Part shown: in pieces, positions 61,127 through 64,000 of the stretch
Position numbering within the stretch: position 1 is the first letter of the stretch
How the letters are laid out: every line of letters starts with the position of its first letter
Origin: Bolinopsis microptera
Taxonomy: Eukaryota; Ctenophora; Tentaculata; Lobata; Bolinopsidae
NCBI RefSeq assembly: GCF_026151205.1
Contig: NC_087077.1
Span: 682,001 to 746,000 of the forward strand
DNA length: 64,000 bases
Direction: 5' to 3'
The notes under the pieces: model-generated
Databases searched by the model: none
Seen by the model: the letters and a program-made list of their open reading frames with translations, nothing else
Told to the model about the DNA's origin: nothing
Made by a program: the position numbers and the translations under genes

Positions 61127-61844
61127 AGTGGAATCCTTTGCCCAATATGCAAGCACATATGCAAGAATCCTTTGCCCAATATGCAGCACAACAGCTGATC
61201 GTGGAGGGAATGTTGTTGGATGTGATGGTGTTTGTGGAAAATGGTTCCATGTAACATGCCTTTCAGAGGGCTATCAAGCAGTTGGTGAGGGATATTGGTA
61301 CTGTTCCTCATGTTATGGTAAAGAGGCTTTCCCTGGCTTCCCAAGTTTTGTGAAGACAGCTGACTCAGCACCAGCAACATGGGGTTCGCTCAAGGGGCAT
61401 GTTATTAAAGAGACATTTGGCAATGCCTATGATGAAATAATCAAGTGGAAGAAAAACCTGTTCAAGGTTCCTTCTGGTGCTCAAGGTAAAGCTTATGTGA
61501 AAGCAACCTCTAAAGTCATCAATTACTATGTTAACAACTCCCCCCTTCAAAATGTGGCCATGACTGCACTTATGGTTATGCCAGCCCTGCTCCTCCAAAA
61601 ACCTTCCAAACGATCCAAAACAAAGGACCACGTAAGATATCTTGAAGATCGCCTCAAACTTTGGGAGAAAGGCGACATCAAGGGCCTTATCAAAGAAGGT
61701 AAAGCTATTCAGAAGCGTTTAACATCAAGCAAGTTTACTCCTCAACATACCCACAAAGTATTCTCCAAGCTTATGCTTCAAGGGAAGGTGTCAGCAGCAC
61801 TCAGATGGGTGACAAATAAAGCTGGGGGGGCAATTCCACGGTAA
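61122..61844 (+). CDS. PHD-finger N-terminus of a non-LTR retrotransposon
   Basis: 240 open codons. A canonical C4HC3 PHD finger covers residues 18-64: C18, C21, C34, C38, H43, C46, C61 and C64, with the WFHVTC signature. A helical, Lys-rich region ends in FSKLMLQGKVSAALRWV, a conserved motif just before the reverse-transcriptase domain in PHD-bearing retroelement proteins known from corals, Hydra and sponges (recalled, not searched). The first codons arise from a local duplication (GAATCCTTTGCCCAATATGC at about 61131 and 61163), and repeat R runs up to the ATG, so the true start is probably lost. The ORF breaks off where the next element begins, and the polymerase core is missing. Confidence 0.75.
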   Translation: MSVESFAQYASTYARILCPICSTTADRGGNVVGCDGVCGKWFHVTCLSEGYQAVGEGYWYCSSCYGKEAFPGFPSFVKTADSAPATWGSLKGHVIKETFGNAYDEIIKWKKNLFKVPSGAQGKAYVKATSKVINYYVNNSPLQNVAMTALMVMPALLLQKPSKRSKTKDHVRYLEDRLKLWEKGDIKGLIKEGKAIQKRLTSSKFTPQHTHKVFSKLMLQGKVSAALRWVTNKAGGAIPR

Positions 61845-63436
61845 GGTTCCACTTGGTGAAAATGAAAAATGTTAAGATAGGCACCTAATTTTGGTTAAAA
61901 TATGTTCATTAGACTCTTAACTTTACAGGTCAACAAAAGTTGTTTGTTTCATATTGCGTTAACTTTTGATTTTTCTCATTCGAAGGAACACTACTCGGAA
62001 ATGAAAAAAATCATTCAAATTTTCAAAGGGCCATAGTTTGGGTATGCAGCAATATTTCTCTATGAAATTCCATACACTTAGGCATAGGCATAAGAATGAG
62101 AGCTATGCAAAGTTTCAAAACCGTTATTCAAATACTTTTTCTAAAAAATTTCCACAAAGATGGTGTCGCGTCCGTCACAAAATTAAGCAAAAAAGTTTTT
62201 TCAGAGCCACATAGTGCTATTTATATTCAAAAAACCACTGTAACATATCTCTTCTGAAGGTAAGGGAGTACCGTAGAAATTATCAGGCTTGTATCTTTTA
62301 AGAAAAAAATTTTGGAAGGGGGGTCCCAACTTGTCGCGTCCATCACATTTTTTTGAAAATGCTCCAAAAAATCCTTAAACAGACTTTAAATGCATTTTTC
62401 TTAAAGCTGAGACTGTCCTCAACAAAACTATGTCGTCAAATCGAAAATTGGACAGAAAATGGCCGAGTTATGTATAATTTTGTATATGCCCATATATGGG
62501 CGTACGGCTCACTTTTAGCCATTTTTATCCATATTTCCATTATTTTGACTAAAACCAAGACAAATAGAAGTCAAATAAGGTTGGATTGTGTTGACTATAT
62601 TGACTAGACTATCAAATAACATCATATGCAATTCAATAATTAAATTTACTGAGTTTTTGCCACTTTATTTGCTTTCAACTTTTTCAGAGGTAAAAGGCAC
62701 AAAAAATGGACTTTACCCTATTTTCGCATATTTTTGAAGTAAAAATTCAATATCTTCCACATTTTAAACACTAAAGTAATGAAACTTTTAGAAGATGGTC
62801 TCAACAGTATGATGCATTGAACAGTGATGAATGTTTTACCAGAGTTATAAATTTGTTCAAGTAAAGAAATAATTGATGCCCCTAGACTGATACCCTAGCA
62901 TATGCCCATAATGGACAATTTTGGCTATTGCAGACCTCTTGGGGGTATTTGAGGCCTAAAAATTGGCATGAATACAGAGTAGATGTCACTGAACAAGATA
63001 AAAGTGTCAAGTGGAAGATTTGGAAAAATTGAAAAAAAACGTGTGTCCGTCACAGTCACGTCTGTCACAATTTGAAAATGGCGCCACGCAAACAAAAATT
63101 GAGCAATCTCTAAGAAAATGGCATCTCAGAAATCCCTAAACCTTCTTCTATCATTTTAATTCCAAATTAGAGACAATAGATAACTTTTTGAGATAAATTT
63201 GGGTACCATCTGAGTAGACACCCAAAAAAAGTGTCATATTTAAGTCGCGTCCGTCACAGGGGTGCTATCTCAGAAAGTAATAATAGTAGGGGTCTGAAAT
63301 TTTCACACAACCTGTAGAAAGGTTAAATGTGGACTAATAAACAGTTGGAACTGATAAATAAACAACATCTCGAGTACAAAATTCGTTTGAACTTTAAAAA
63401 ACAGCAAAATCGTGGTGTCCGTCACGGTGGAATTGC
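61828..63436. mobile_element. 1.6-kb non-coding element replacing the RT domain
   Basis: Bounded by an inverted pair: GCAATTCCACGGTAAGG at the left and, on the minus strand, GCAATTCCACCGTGACGG at the right. It has no ORF of substance. A striking motif GTCCGTCACA or a close variant recurs (62169, 62335, 63046, 63247 and 63415), also mostly preceded by GTCGC or GTGT. It sits exactly between the N- and C-terminal parts of the retrotransposon protein. No target duplication could be defined. Confidence 0.55.
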
Positions 63437-64000
63437 TCTACCCATTGCCAACATAGCCAAGAAATGCATTTGTGGCAAGGATAACACCTACAACCACATT
63501 CTCATTTGCAAGAAAGGAGGTTTTGTCAACAGCAGACACAACCGACTGAGAGACACCATTGCAAGCATTCTTGAAAAAATCTGTAATGAGGTTGTTGTAG
63601 AGCCCACACTCCAGCCATGCACTGGAGAAAGCCTTCGCCCTGGTACAATTCTGGATGATGGGGCAAGGCTTGACATTGCAGCTAGAGGTCTGTGGTCACC
63701 AATGGAGATGGCATTTTTTGATATCAGGGTTTTACACCCCGGAGCCAAATCCAACGCTAATCACAACACCCCAGCAAAGATGTACATGAAGCATGAGAGA
63801 GAAAAAGAAAGGAAATATGGAGACCGCTGTGTACAGATCGAAAAAGGAACCTGCAATGGCCTTGTATTCTCGACCACCGGAGGTATGGGCCCACAGGCTA
63901 CCATGTTCCTTAAACGAGTGGCAACACTTCTGGCAGCCAAGACCAGCCAGGACAAAAGCCTCATCATGGCAAATCTTAGACGTCGTTTGCGATTTGAGCT
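63426..64000 (+). CDS. C-terminal endonuclease region of the retrotransposon (partial)
   Basis: An open frame runs from 63426 past the window end. It encodes a CxC-H-C knuckle (CICGKDNTYNHILIC), then RHNRLRD, VVVEPTLQP, GARLDIAARG and FFDIRV. The order R-H, E, D, D with these spacings fits the restriction-like endonuclease (RLE) at the C-terminus of R2/NeSL-type non-LTR elements. GTCNGLVFSTTGGMG and LLAAKTSQDKS follow, also typical of the same proteins. The reverse transcriptase that should precede it is absent. Confidence 0.75.

Overview
The window is AT-rich eukaryotic DNA: intron-containing genes with GT/AG boundaries, kilobase introns, many mini- and microsatellite arrays, DNA transposons seen with filled and empty sites, and one non-LTR retrotransposon relic of a type common in cnidarian and sponge genomes. 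An invertebrate animal, perhaps a cnidarian, is the best guess. No tRNA, rRNA, CRISPR or bacterial-type gene was seen.

Layout. A run of 100 Ns (40381-40480) separates two contigs. Contig 1 (1-40380) carries an inverted partial copy of its own interior (1-2420 versus 30262-36669), a poor-quality unassigned stretch (2421-4796), a long arm L (4797-28586), the ankyrin-gene exons 3-7 (28904-35584) and a 3' flank. Contig 2 (40481-64000) starts at a base that pairs with 28586, and it is the reverse complement of arm L back to about 60305 (arm R). It then enters an interspersed repeat and a retrotransposon relic. Arm L is full of small indels and arm R is clean. The simplest reading is two haplotypes (or an unpolished duplicate contig) of one locus scaffolded head to head, but a real inverted duplication is not excluded.

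The one convincing host gene is a seven-exon ankyrin-repeat protein gene on the + strand (exon 1 at 20300, stop at 35584, roughly 514 codons). Exons 1-2 are also present, intact and on the minus strand, in contig 2 (48889 to 48329). Its 8-kb intron 2 holds a large 9-bp array, and its last intron holds a 3.35-kb DNA transposon that is cleanly absent from the copy at 1-2420.

Comparing the copies gives natural insertion/empty-site pairs. These include a tiny (65-69 bp) element family with perfect 8-bp target duplications, a 4.9-kb terminal-inverted-repeat element loaded with about 23 copies of a 115-bp satellite, a 122-bp poly-A-tailed retroposon inside that satellite, and two or more elements present only in arm R. 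Tandem arrays also differ in copy number between the copies. At the right end, a PHD-finger retrotransposon ORF has lost its reverse-transcriptase core to a 1.6-kb non-coding element.
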